Positions 1 through 10,519 of a DNA stretch of 64,000 bases are shown one piece after another. The first letter of the stretch is position 1. The number at the start of each line of letters is the position of its first letter. A program made the translations under genes and the position numbers. Location of the stretch: the NCBI GenBank assembly GCA_030844895.1, contig CM061231.1, positions 33,365,149 through 33,429,148 of the forward strand, in the 5' to 3' direction. The notes beneath the pieces were generated by a model that was not told the DNA's origin, did not search any database, and worked only from the letters and a program-made list of their open reading frames with translations. This DNA comes from Ambrosia x helenae (Eukaryota; Streptophyta; Magnoliopsida; Asterales; Asteraceae).

Positions 1-23
1 CGTGTTACAAATTTTAATATTTT

Positions 24-236
24 AGTATGTTACAAATTTTTTTTTACTATATTACCATTTATACTTTAGTATGTTACAACTTTTAGTATTGTGTTACAAC
101 TTATACTACTAGTATGTTACAAATTTTGTTACTGTGTTACTTCTTATACTTTGATATGTTACAACTTTTGTTACCGTGTTACAACTTATACTACTAGTAT
201 GTTACAACTTTTATTGATGTGTTACAGTTTACACTT
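24..236. repeat. Tandem repeat, about 42-bp unit built on TGTTACAA
   Basis: About four to five degenerate copies of a 42-43 bp AT-rich unit lie head to tail. Each contains two TGTTACAA-type motifs separated by a stretch such as CTTATACTACTAGTA. No coding potential is seen. The array begins at the window edge and may extend left. It could be a minisatellite or the internal repeat of a transposon. Confidence 0.7.
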
Positions 237-244
237 GCGATGTT

Positions 245-1781
245 AGATTTAGGTAACATAATCTGGATTAAAAAAAATACATTTGATTGGATTCAAACAA
301 ATAAACAATAACAAAATGGTAATGATTACATGTACATTCACATGCCCCAAATAAAAAATATTAATTGTAACAAACCTCTCATGCCTTTAAAAAAAACACA
401 AACCATCCCATATTCTTCTCATCCTTCGTTAAAACCCCATCTACACAACAACAAATATTAATCATCAAAAACATAAAACCGATATTTCTAAAAAAAAAAA
501 CTTGTTTTGTTTCGTCATAATCAATAAAATAAACTTATTTTCAGCTTTTTTTTCAACATCATGTTAAAAGGAAACCCAAGAGGATCTGAAAACAATTTAC
601 ATACATATTAATCATTTTCTATCTTTAGACTTGAAAACAATTTAGTGTATATAGATCTAGATCTCCATAAAACAAAATTATTGAAGCCCTTGTAATAAAA
701 ATAAAATAAAATTGATAAGCCCTTGAAAATAGGATCGAACAACCTTTAGAAAAAAAACATGATTCAAGTTGTCTAGCTCACCACTAATTTCCTCAAAGAA
801 GAACAACATGTAGAAAAAAAACCCCATTCGTGGCTTTAAGAATTAAAAGCAAAAACAGGGGTTTATATCAAAAAAAAAAAAAAAAAAAAAACGACCAATA
901 CCAAGGAGTCACAAAAACTCCCACTCGTTTGAAGAACTTGATAGCAAGGATGAAGAAGCTACTCGTACGATTACGGTCATCACCGTCACTAGCGACTTGT
1001 TAAACCGAGGGTTTGCAGCGAAACTACTAAATTTTATCCATCATCAAGAAATACATAAACAAATATTTCATCTCCTCATTTGCCGTCGACTCCGCTGTAA
1101 ACCGGTGATTACTTCTTCAAAACACCACTGAAGAAGGAGATGATGGGAGGATTTGTAGACCAAACTTTGCTTGTTTTGGTGTTGAAGAGAGAAATGAGAG
1201 ATATGAAATTAACATCATAAAATTGACCCCATTGCTGGATCTTGAAACCACCAGATCATTTAACAGCCAAACTGTTAATTGCTAGATCTAGAAACCACCA
1301 GATCTTAACTCACACATCGTCGATTGTAATCGTCTGGAGAACTGATAATGGTGGTGGTGTTAGGCGTTCTTGTAGATCTAATAAAAGCATAAGGGTATGA
1401 GGTTGAATGTGGATCTGGGTTGAGAGATATGAGAGAGAGAGAGAGAAAAAAAATGCATTAAATTTTAAGCAAGATATATGAATATATGAGAGAGATGTTA
1501 TGTAAAAAAGAACTTTTGTGTCAGGCATGTACAAAAAGGAGCTTGTATGCTCAGCCAACAAGATGGGTAATTTTACCATCTTGCCCTTATGTTAAATGTA
1601 GAAGAAGGGAGATGTGGAAGGATGCTAACCATTGGATGAGTTTCTAGAGGTTTCACAACTCAATAAGGTTTTCATAGGATACATAGCCTATATATATATA
1701 TATGAGCTAAGTTAAACTAGGGCCCCGTGATCATGGATGGACCTAATTTACTGTATGCCCAAAACTTTTTTTAACTCTCAC
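245..1781. other. Intergenic AT-rich stretch without a supported gene
   Basis: I see no credible gene here. The stretch contains a poly-A run near 870-890, a (GA)n run near 1430-1446 and a short (TA)n run near 1689-1702. Sequence just left of the (TA)n run reads like the end of one of the TA-flanked elements seen at 18408-20548, but no matching left end was found. A short minus-strand reading frame near 1310-1579 overlaps the (GA)n tract and has no recognisable domain. Confidence 0.5.
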
Positions 1782-1862
1782 TAGGCCTATAAACGAATCG
1801 AACGTTTATGAACTGCTCGTGAACTTGTTCGCTAAGAAGTTCATTTATGTTCGCTTATTTAA

Positions 1863-2136
1863 GAGTTAAATGTCAATTTAGTCCCTGAGGTTTGTCAAAA
1901 ATTGTCATTTTCATCCAAATTTTTTTTTTGTCAATTTAGTCCCTGTGGTTTCATTTTTTTTTGTCATTTTAATCCTTGTGGACTAACAAGATTTGGATGG
2001 AAGTGCAATTTTTTGACAAACCTCAAGGACTAAAATGACAAAAAATGAAACCACAGGGACTAAATTGACCAAAAAAAGATTTGGATGAATGTGACAATTT
2101 TTGACAAACCTCAGAAACTAAACTGGCAATTAACTC
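1863..2136. mobile_element. Hairpin MITE, Mutator-like
   Basis: The whole 274 bp folds as one imperfect inverted repeat. The left end starts GAGTTAAATGTCAATTTAG and the reverse complement of the right end starts GAGTTAATTGCCAGTTTAG. The arms carry the common plant motif TTTAGTCCCTGTGGTTT. The 9-bp flanks (1854-1862 and 2137-2145) match at 7 of 9 positions, as expected for an aged Mutator-type target duplication. There is no coding content. Confidence 0.75.
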
Positions 2137-3150
2137 TCTATTTAATAAACGAACAAAAAAAATTGTTCATTTAGTAAAATGAACAAACCTTCTATTCATT
2201 CATTTATATTCCATTTATGTTCATGCACGTCCGTTTATGATCATTCGTTTATGTTCCTTTATTTATGGTCGTTTATGTTTGTTTGAATTTTTCTAATTAC
2301 ATAAACAGTTATATTTAGAGTAAAATACACGGATGGTCCCTGTGGTTTCCCCAAATTTAAAGGATTCTCCTCAGCTTTTCAAAATTACCCAATTGGAATT
2401 TGTGGTTTGAATTTTATTGCTTCAGTGGTCCCTCACTTGAATTGATGTTAAGTTTTTTTGATTAAGCCTAGGTGAAACTACTAAAAGACCCCTTTTTAAA
2501 AAAATAAAAATATAACATATTATAAACTCTCTCCCTCTTTCTCTCTTTCTATCACTATCTTTATCTCTCGACCCCAACTACCACCACTATCTTCCCCCAA
2601 CTACCACGATCACCACCACCAATCATCTAGCACCACCATCTTCCCCCCAACCTTCCACCACAATCTTCCCACCGTCACCTCACCCCAAACATTCCACCAC
2701 AATCTTCCCCCATCACCGTCACCAATCATCTAGCACCACCATCTTCCCCCGCCACCGTCACCTTACCCCTCAACACCTCCGGCCTGAAACCCTCACCCTT
2801 CAACTCCCATCACCAGTGACATTTAAACCCTCACCCACACCATATCTGACCAAAACCCAACACTTCCTTAGTCAGACAAAAAACCCAACACTTCCCCTGT
2901 TTCATACTGATGTTACTACTTTTGATTCTGTTTATTATACATTTAAACCCTACACCGCCGCCGCCAGGGTGGATGAGAAGATATGTTTGTTTGATTTATG
3001 AGGTTGTGTGATGTTGCAGTGGCGGTTGTTTGAGGGAGTACTGGCTCAGAGGTGGTGAGGTTGTTTGAGGTGGTGGTGGAGGAGGAAGAGGGGTGATGTT
3101 GGTTATTTGAGGAGATGATGGTGGTGGTCCAAGAAAATATATATAAGCTA

Positions 3151-4220
3151 GCGTCTGGTATGATGGAATGGAAGAGGGAATGGAATGGACCATTACGAGG
3201 TAATGAACAATAGTGTGTTTGGTTGGTTAAAGGAATGGAATCACCTATTCCACAAGGCATTCAATTCCCTCAAATCCATTCCACCCACCCCCATGTTTTT
3301 TCTTTTCATTCCATCTCCCATTCACCCTTTACTAACAAAACCATAACCCACTACCACCATCCACCACCACCGTCACCACCCACCACCATTATCGCCACCC
3401 CCCACTGCCACCGTCACCACCCACAACCGTCGCCCACCACCCACCACCGTCTCCCACCACCGCTACCACCACCATCCACCACCACCGTCACCACTCACCA
3501 CCACCGTTGTCACCACCAACCACTACCTTCACCCACCCACCATCGTCACACTCCCACCACCGCCGCCATCCAACATCACCCACCGCTGCCTACCACCATC
3601 ACCCACCCACTGTCGCCTCCACCACCTGCCACCGTCACTCACCACAATTTCCTTTACCCACCACTACTGTCGCCACCCACCACCACCCATCACCGCCGTC
3701 TCCTCCACCCACCACCGCCACCACTCACCATTGTCACCCACCCACCATCACTGTTATCCACCTCCACCCATCACCACCATTGCCGCCACCCATCACTGTC
3801 GTCGCCATCCACCACCACGCTACCGCCACACACCACCACCAACCTACCATCACCACCCACCACCGCCACTACTCAACATCGTCACCCACCCACCCACCAT
3901 CATGGCCATCCACCATCATGGCCATCCACCTCCACCTTTCATCACCGCCACCACCGCCACCCACCACCGCCGCTACCGCCATATATCGCCACCCACCATC
4001 ACTGCCACTAACCACCACCCACCATCGCCACTAACCACCGATTTTATTCCTTCGTCTTTTCCTGTCTATCCAACAAAACAAAGTAATGTTTTGTTTCATT
4101 CCCACATGGCAACCAAACAAAACATGGAATGGTAATGATCCATTCCATTACCTTGTCCATTCCATTACCTCATCCATTCCATTCCCTCATCCATTCTATT
4201 ACCCCATACCAAACATACCC
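3151..4220. mobile_element. Inverted-repeat element nested in the MULE (GTTTGGTA...GGAATGG type)
   Basis: The left arm near 3151-3235 (TGGTATGATGGAATGG, GAGGGAATGGAATGGACC) is matched in reverse complement by the right arm near 4115-4220 (TTTGGTATGGGGTAATAG, GAGGGAATGGAATGG). The arms also share GTTTGGTTG-type motifs. The space between is almost entirely the proline/histidine-codon-like minisatellite. Exact ends and target duplication were not resolved. It could instead be part of the MULE's own long terminal repeat structure. Confidence 0.5.
3290..4040. repeat. Degenerate CCACCATCACC-type minisatellite
   Basis: About 750 bp of strongly strand-biased C/A-rich sequence is built from variants of CCACCATCACCCACCACCG, with scattered CCGTCGCC units. 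Long frames appear in several phases only because the repeat lacks stop codons. The predicted peptides are pure His/Pro/Thr and differ between frames, so this is not a gene. Confidence 0.8.
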
Positions 4221-4613
4221 TAAAAGATTAAACTACTAGGATGGTCCCTATGGGTAGTTTGGTCATTTTACATGATTTAGCTAAAAATGTTAACAAGGTT
4301 AGCTGGTAATTAAGGACCAAAATGTTATAAAATGTCAACGTTGGGGACCATTGATAATATATGGGGGCATCGGTGCAATTCATGCAAACCACAGGGACCA
4401 TCCGTGCAGTTTACTCTTATATTTATATAAATATACACATAAATTGGGCTTTAGTTATTTGTATAAATATGACCAACTAGTAATTGGGTTTTTTAATAAT
4501 ACAAAATTGTTTAAATTTATTATGTTTGTGAACGTCCGTTTATGTTTGCTCATGAATTGTCCATTTAGGTTTTAAACAAACGAACATAAACGAACAAGAA
4601 TATGACAAATTTC

Positions 4614-5727
4614 TTAAAATGCCGTTCGGATTGACAAACGCACCAGTAGTGTTCATAAATCTCACGAACCGGGTGTGCAAGCCTTACCTTGACAAGTTCG
4701 TGATCGTGTTCATTGACGACATTCTGATCTACTCATGAACCCAAGAGGAACACGAACAACATTTGAGGGAAATTCTCACTCTGCTCAAGAGCGAGAAACT
4801 GTATGCCAAACTGTCCAAATGCGAATTTTGGATTCGTGAAGTTCACTTCCTCGGTCGTGTTGTAAACAACAAAGGTATACATGTCGATCCAGCTAAGATT
4901 CAAGCAATCAAAGATTAGGCTAGGCCCGAAACCCAGACCGAAGTTCGACAATTTCTAGGGTTAGCTGGCTATTACAGGCGATTCATCGAGAATTTCTCAA
5001 AGATAGCACAGTCCCTAATGGTCTTGACCCAAAAAGACAAGAAATTCGAGAAATTTGAATGGGGAGATTCGCAAGAATCAGCTTTCCAGCTTTTTGAAGC
5101 ACAAGTTATGCAGCGCACCGATTCTTTCATTGCCAGAAGGAACGGAAGATTTTGTGGTCTATTGCGATGCATCTCACCAAGGTCTCGGTTGTGTCCTAAT
5201 GCAGAGGAACAAGGTTATTGCCTATGCCTCTCGCCAACTCAAGGTGCACGAACGGAACTACACAATCCATGATTTAGAATTGGGTGCAGTAGTGTTCGCG
5301 CTCAAGATTTGGAGATACTACCTCTATGGGACTAAATGTACTATCTTTACTGATCACAAGAGCTTGCAACATATCTTGACCAGAAGGACTTGAACATGCA
5401 TCAAAGACGATGGGTTGAGCTACTCAATGACTACGATTGTGAGATTAAGTACCATACAGGGAAGGCAAATGTTGTGGCAGACGCATTAAGCCGAAATGAG
5501 CGTGCCAAAACATTACGCGTGTATGCATTGGGCATGACCATTCATACCGATCTCACAGCCCGTATTCGTCAAGCTCAGCAAGAAGCTCTCAAGGATAGCA
5601 ATATCAGGCATGAAGCTCTATACAGTCAGGTTGGTCAGTTAGAGACAAGACCTGACGGGACAAAATATTTCTTGAATAGAATATGGGTTCCATTGTATGG
5701 AGGATATAGTTCTAGATTAAGCACACA
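4614..5727 (+). pseudogene. Old Ty3/gypsy pol fragment: RT (C-terminal half) and RNase H
   Basis: Translation starts abruptly inside the reverse transcriptase (MPFGLTNAP motif) and runs through the FIDDILIYS active-site box, the FLGLAGYYRRFI connection and an RNase H domain (CDASHQGLGCVLMQ, DHKSLQHI). It ends in the region just before the integrase zinc finger. Stop codons near 4735 and 4917 and several frame changes, one around 5090, show it is dead. It is truncated on the left at about 4614. On the right it is interrupted by the younger element at 5728, and its continuation is at 16337. The sequence matches the younger element closely enough to belong to the same chromodomain gypsy clade, probably Tekay/Del-like. 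Confidence 0.88.
5723..5727. repeat. Target-site duplication ACACA (left)
   Basis: The five bases before the left LTR are ACACA. The same five bases follow the right LTR at 16332-16336. This fixes both ends of the young element and proves that it inserted into the older pol gene. Confidence 0.93.
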
Positions 5728-5919
5728 TGTGACATCCGTCACTTTTCTTTGTATTTTTCTTATAATTATATGTACGTTATACCGTAATTAATAAGACGTG
5801 ACATTTTCATCATTCTCGAACGTTTAAAAAATATTCTGTGATACATTCGGGTTCGTTTAATCATAATATAAGTTAATAATAATAATATTATAGATGAAAC
5901 CTTGTTAAAAAAAATAAAT

Positions 5920-5991
5920 GCTTGGGACGGGGTTCGAACCCGCGTCCCAAGCTGGTTCAACACATATACAAATCAATTGAGCTACACCATG
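5920..5991 (-). other. tRNA-like module 1 in the 5' LTR (minus strand)
   Basis: On the minus strand there is a box-A-like stretch (GGTGTAGCTCAATTGAT) followed about 35 bp later by a perfect box-B-like GGTTCGAACCCC. The latter sits in a pairing T-arm (CGGG-TTCGAAC-CCCG). The acceptor and anticodon stems do not form, so this is not a functional tRNA gene. It is probably a tRNA-derived or SINE-derived segment. The same module is at 13872-13943 in the 3' LTR. Confidence 0.6.
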
Positions 5992-6596
5992 TTATCTGTT
6001 TAGAAATCCATCTTTATAATTATATACAAACTTGAAAGATGAACAGTTTGACTAACAAAAAGTCAACTATGAAGATCCAATCCCATTTACAATCAATCCA
6101 ACGCGTTAATTGGCTCAATTATGGAATGGAGTGATGAGGTTGACTGAATCGCATCATTCACACGCAGGAATTCAGTCAAAACCTTCCAAACTTCGATCAA
6201 TTGCCGCGTCATCTTCAAACCAAGTTAATAACTTACCAAATCTACAATCCAATCTTCATACTATAAATTGAACGTGCCTAGACCATCACTGATCGCCGAT
6301 AATCACTTCTATACCCTCAATTTCTGTTCTAAACCTGTTAATCGAAGCAAATCCTTGTCGCGTTGACTTTTCCTTTGACGAGCTTGCAAACGATCGCGAC
6401 CCTTTGTAAGATATCTTTTTTTTGTGGGTTCTAACATTCGGCACTCTGTGATCATTAGCCCCAAAGATTCAGGGGCTAATGATCACCAATTGTGGTGATT
6501 GTCAAGTTAGGGCACGAATTGATATGAAATTGGGGAAGAACACATGAAACAGTTAGCATACATAATTATTTTGAATCGATTAATACACAACCAACT

Positions 6597-6676
6597 GGTG
6601 TAGACCAGTTGGTTTACACGCGTGATGTAGGGAAACGAACCGGCCAGTGGCCAGGGTTCGAATCCCACATAACACC
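6597..6676 (+). other. tRNA-like module 2 in the 5' LTR
   Basis: A box-A-like region (GTGTAGACCAGTTGGTTTAC) is followed by GAACCGGCCAGTGG and a box-B-like GGGTTCGAATCCC. The outermost five bases pair (GGTGT with ACACC). The 3' LTR counterpart is at 14547-14627. The second half is clearly related to module 3, so the two probably arose by duplication. Confidence 0.6.
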
Positions 6677-6753
6677 TTTATTTTTTCTTCATTTAAATCA
6701 TTAACACATTTAAACCTATATAATTAATTTAAATCCAATATATTTCGTTGTCA

Positions 6754-6830
6754 GGGTGTGGCTCAGTTGATGGCCACACTTGTGATAAAACCCGAACCGG
6801 CCAGAGGCCCGGGTTCGATTCCCATAACCA
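6754..6830 (+). other. tRNA-like module 3 in the 5' LTR
   Basis: TGTGGCTCAGTTGATGG resembles box A, and GGGTTCGATTCCC is a box B match. The segment GAACCGGCCAGAGG between them parallels module 2. In the 3' LTR copy (14705-14780) one T is missing from box B, giving GGGTCGATTCCC. No full cloverleaf is apparent. Confidence 0.6.
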
Positions 6831-8384
6831 ACAAACATTTTTTTTACATTTTTATATATATAATTAATACATTAAATCTTTTAAAATAGTTTTTAAATAC
6901 TAAAAATGGTTTTTTAAATTCTACAAAAATTATCATATGATCTCCAAATGATAAAGTTCATCACCCAATTTTTAGTTTTTCAAAAATAATTTATTTAACA
7001 TATATTATTAATAATACAAATTTATTCATTTATATTTATTAAATTCTATAAAAATATCTAAACGATTTTATTAAATCTCACAAAAATTATCCTAAACTTG
7101 TATATTCTTAAACATTCCAGAAAATATTTTTATTTCAGAAAAACAGTTTATTTTATATTTTTAATTAATTTTTGTTAGTTTTAATCATAAATAAATCATA
7201 ATAAATTCATTTTTCAATATTTTTGCACCAAAATTTTATATAAATTATTTCTAACTATCTAGAACTGAAATACAATTTTTAATTCAGAAATTCTTTAATT
7301 TTAATATTTTTAGATATTAATGTCATATTTTGACAATTTGAAATAATTAAATTAAATATTCTATTTTCAAGAAAATAATTTTATAAAAATTATTTTCATA
7401 CTCAAAATCTTATGTTGTGACTATATTCAACTTAAAATTTTACAAAAAGACTTTTATTTATTTATTTATTAAATTTCTTATATTTAATAAACAATTTGTT
7501 TATTAATCAAGTAAACGTTTATCCCCAATTCGAAACCCTGGAATTACATGTATCCTAGAGTTATTCCCTTATACATTATCAAACTCTTTAGGTTGATCCT
7601 TTGGGATAATTCCAACGCATATTTCGTTGTCCAGTTCAATTTCAAGCTATTACGTAAACAGTGAGTATTCCTATCCCCTTTTTGCTTTTATACATTTTTT
7701 GGGTGTTACATGTACACTATTACAATTTCAAATACAAGTTTACATTTTTACAATACAATTCTAGTACTATGTGCATTGCTTACAACGTGCTTTGTGCTTA
7801 GACATTACATGTAAAATACATTTGTACTTAGTGAAATCATTAACATTGTACAAGCCGACCTTAACATTGGATAGCGCTATTTGGATTGACAACCCGCCTA
7901 GATTGATTCTCCCCCTTTTTCATCAGAGAATCCGTGGCCATTGTTAAGTTATCACCCATTTATTGGATGAGTACACCACCGTTCATACAGTACATTATAC
8001 AGTCACATGGTTGATTTCGCTCATTTGTATGATACATAGTTTACATATTTGCACTGTAGCTTGCACTTGAATTGTATATCTTTCTAACTTACTATATATA
8101 TCAAAACTAGGAATGCTCACCAACATTTCTTATGTTGACCAAACCTATTTTTGTACATGTTTCAGGTGCAGTTTGATCTAGTGCTTTAGCAAGAGACATT
8201 TAGTGCTTTATTTTAATTCAGTTATTTCAATATTTACATTTCATTTAGACAATGTATTTTCCATTTTCATGTAAGACAATTTTGGTTTATTCAATAATAT
8301 TTATATTTTAGTACCATGTGCTTTTGAACAATCATCACTACGTGACACCTCGATGATTCCGCCATCGGTTGGGGTGTTACAGAT

Positions 8385-8396
8385 TGGTATCAGAGC
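8385..8396 (+). promoter_or_regulatory. Primer-binding site (initiator tRNA-Met)
   Basis: TGGTATCAGAGC lies three bases after the end of the 5' LTR. It is the standard complement of the 3' end of plant initiator methionine tRNA, which primes minus-strand synthesis in Ty3/gypsy and Ty1/copia elements. Confidence 0.95.
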
Positions 8397-9062
8397 CATG
8401 GTTATAGGGAATTAGGTTATTAGAATGCCTTTTAGCCTAGACTATAACCGAATTTCAACTTTCAGGTACAACATTTCCTAATTTATCATTCCCCTCATTT
8501 CCCTCCACTTTCCTTCCTCAATCTTTCCCCTTCTTCTCCATTTCTCCTCATCTTTCATCATGGTGTATAGAGATGGTGTCCTACAAGGAGTGGAAAGACT
8601 ACTTCATCATGGAGCGGGAGCAGTACCTTTCATGAAGACACTCTTAGGCATAATGCCTTCTCTTATTTTTTGCTCCTTCAAAGTTGTTGAACTTTAATGA
8701 GTGTGAAAAAGGACACGTGCAATCTGGAAGGGTGGATGCCTGTACACTGGGTTTTCTGGCATAGGCAAGCATAGCGCATAAATCCATTTACGGACCTGTT
8801 ATGCTTACCTGGGGATTCCTGGAGTGAGTGTCCACTTATAGGCTAAAGCATGTCTTCTTTGATCACCATTGGGCTCAATTTCTTTGAAAAGTCAACGTTC
8901 TTGTTGGGCTTTATAGCTAGACAAGGGCAATCCAAGCATGTTATGCAAATATTTCAAATGATACACTCTTATTTCACATACAATATCTTGTATTCATAAT
9001 CATTTATGCAATTATACACTTACATTTATTAATCTCATAATTTTTCATTGACTGCCTTGTAG
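8397..9062 (+). other. Untranslated leader of the young gypsy element
   Basis: About 670 bp lies between the primer site and the gag start. It contains a pyrimidine-rich tract (8478-8555) and no long reading frame. No further feature was recognised. Confidence 0.6.
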
Positions 9063-10519
9063 ATGTCTGCTCGCCGTATGCTCCGTGATGCTAGCCAACG
9101 CACTGTTCGTGCTTCTGGACAACGTTCTGATCGTCGCCTTGCTTCTCTTGTTGCTGAGCAAATTGCTGCAGTGATTCCAAATCTTGTTAGTGAGTTAACC
9201 CAAAACAGCAACAGTGCCAACACAGAGGGTGCAACTCAATTCCGGTGCACATTCAAACACTTCAACTCATGCAACCCCACGAAGTTTACTGGTGAGGAGG
9301 GTGCTACTGGCCTCCTCCAATGGTTTGAAAGTATGGAAAGTACCTTCGTGAACAGCGAGTGTCCTGATGACCTCCGCGTTCGCTATGCTACCAGTGTCCT
9401 TCAAAAGGGGCATTGACCTGGTGGAATGGTGAAAAGCGTAATCGGGGTGCTGATGTTGCTCTATCCTTGTCTTGGGCTGAGGTCAAGGAACTCATGATCG
9501 CCAAATTCTGCCCTAGGAATGAAATGAGGAAACTAGAGGAAGAGTTCCATGGGTTGAAACAAGACAGTGGTGAAAATCTTGCGTACAACACTCGATATCA
9601 TGAGCTCGGTATTTTGGTTCCACACATGGTTACCCCGGTCTCTCGAGCAATCGAGAAATATATTGAGGGATTGCCTGACCTAATTCAAGATGTAGTCACT
9701 GGAAGCAGACCCACTACGGTGGAAGAAGCCATCCAGCTTGCAGCCTCCTTGACTGACAAGCATGTCAAAAAGGGAAATTTGGTTAGGAAAGGAACCAAGA
9801 AACCAGCTGAGAAGACCCCCACCCCTACTACTGAATCATCAAGAGTTGCTGTAGACAATACCGGTTCCAACACTAGGAAGCGGAAGTCCAGGGGTAGAAA
9901 CTATGCTGTTGTAGCCCCAGTAACTCAGGCTCCAATAGCCCAGGCTCCAATGGCTCAGGCTTCTCCTGTTAAGAAGGTTTATAGTGGAAACTTACCCAAG
10001 TGTGCCACCTGTCAGTACCATCACCCCGTAAATTTTCCTTGTGGCCACTGTACCACCTGCGGTAGGTACGGTCATGTAGCTGCCACATGTCGGTCAGTGT
10101 TTCAACCTCAACCAATCAATGCTCAACCTGTTAACCCTCAACCAGCCAACCCTCAACCAGCTCGCCAAAACCCACAACCTATAGCATATGGTCGAGCTTG
10201 CTTCAATTGTGGTGATCCAAACCACCTTAGAAATCAATGTCCAGCACTTGTCCCAGCAAACCGTGCAGCAAACCCAGTGGCTCGTGGTAGGGCTTTCAAC
10301 ATCAATGCAGCAGAAGCCCAGGAAGCAAATGATGTGGTGAATGGTACGTTTTTACTTGATGGTCGTTATGCTTTGATTTTATTTGATACTGGTGCGGATA
10401 AAAGTTTTGTGTCATTAGCATTCGAACCTTTATTATCTCACACTCGCTCTAGATTAGGAGCGCCTTTCACTGTCGAGGTCGCGGATGGTAAACCCATCTC
10501 AATCGATTCTATCATCTAG
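9063..10519 (+). pseudogene. gag and start of protease, young gypsy element (frameshifted)
   Basis: Gag forms the virus-like particle. It opens at the ATG at 9063 and runs about 117 codons. A one-base deletion in a run of A and G near 9400 then shifts the frame, and the continuation is open from 9413. The later part has two CCHC-type zinc knuckles, an atypical one (CATCQYH...CTTCGRYGHVAATC) and a classical one (CFNCGDPNHLRNQC). An aspartic protease motif, LFDTGADKSF, follows. An in-frame TAG at 10517-10519 separates this part from the rest of protease. A Pro/Gln/Ala-rich linker lies between the knuckles. The frame break sits inside the conserved retrotransposon gag domain, so this copy cannot make full Gag. 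Confidence 0.88.

Larger units (their letters stand above)
2318..4416. mobile_element. Non-autonomous Mutator-like element (MULE) with 9-bp TSD
   Basis: Terminal inverted repeats begin GAGTAAAATACACGGATGG on the left and, as reverse complement, GAGTAAACTGCACGGATGG on the right. They continue into GTCCCTGTGGTTT. The element is flanked by perfect 9-bp direct repeats TTATATTTA (2309-2317 and 4417-4425), the target-duplication length of the Mutator superfamily. It is 2099 bp long and encodes no transposase that I can see. The interior holds a CT/CCACCA-rich segment, a nested inverted-repeat element and a long CCACCATCACC minisatellite. Confidence 0.88.
1782..4602. mobile_element. Probable hAT-family relic rich in GTTCGTTTA motifs, split by two later insertions
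   Basis: The left end (TAGGCCTATAAACGAA) resembles the terminal sequence of the hAT MITE at 40919 (TAGGGCTGTAAACGAA). Both flanks of the later insertions are full of GAACGAACATAAACG-type motifs, at 1790-2300 and 4527-4602. The body is interrupted by the hairpin MITE at 1863 and the Mutator-like element at 2318. A clean right end and target duplication were not identified, so the limits are approximate. The assignment rests on motif likeness to the better supported copy. Confidence 0.4.
5728..8381 (+). repeat. 5' LTR of the young gypsy element
   Basis: The LTR starts TGTGACATCCGTCAC and ends CGGTTGGGGTGTTACA, giving TG...CA ends. It is 2654 bp and is repeated at 13680-16331. It holds three tRNA-like modules (5920-5991, 6597-6676, 6754-6830) in its first 1.1 kb, then about 700 bp of very AT-rich sequence. 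Confidence 0.95.

Noticed and set aside
1310..1579. Minus-strand frame of 89 codons
   Set aside because: It overlaps a (GA)n tract, is low in complexity and shows no domain, promoter or splice support.
3223..4135. Long overlapping His/Pro/Thr-rich reading frames
   Set aside because: They are open in several phases because the CCACCATCACC repeat has no stop codons. There is no domain, no consistent frame and no plausible start context.
5920..5991. Functional tRNA gene on the minus strand in the LTR
   Set aside because: Box A and box B motifs and a T-arm are present, but acceptor and anticodon stems do not pair. Kept only as a tRNA-like module.
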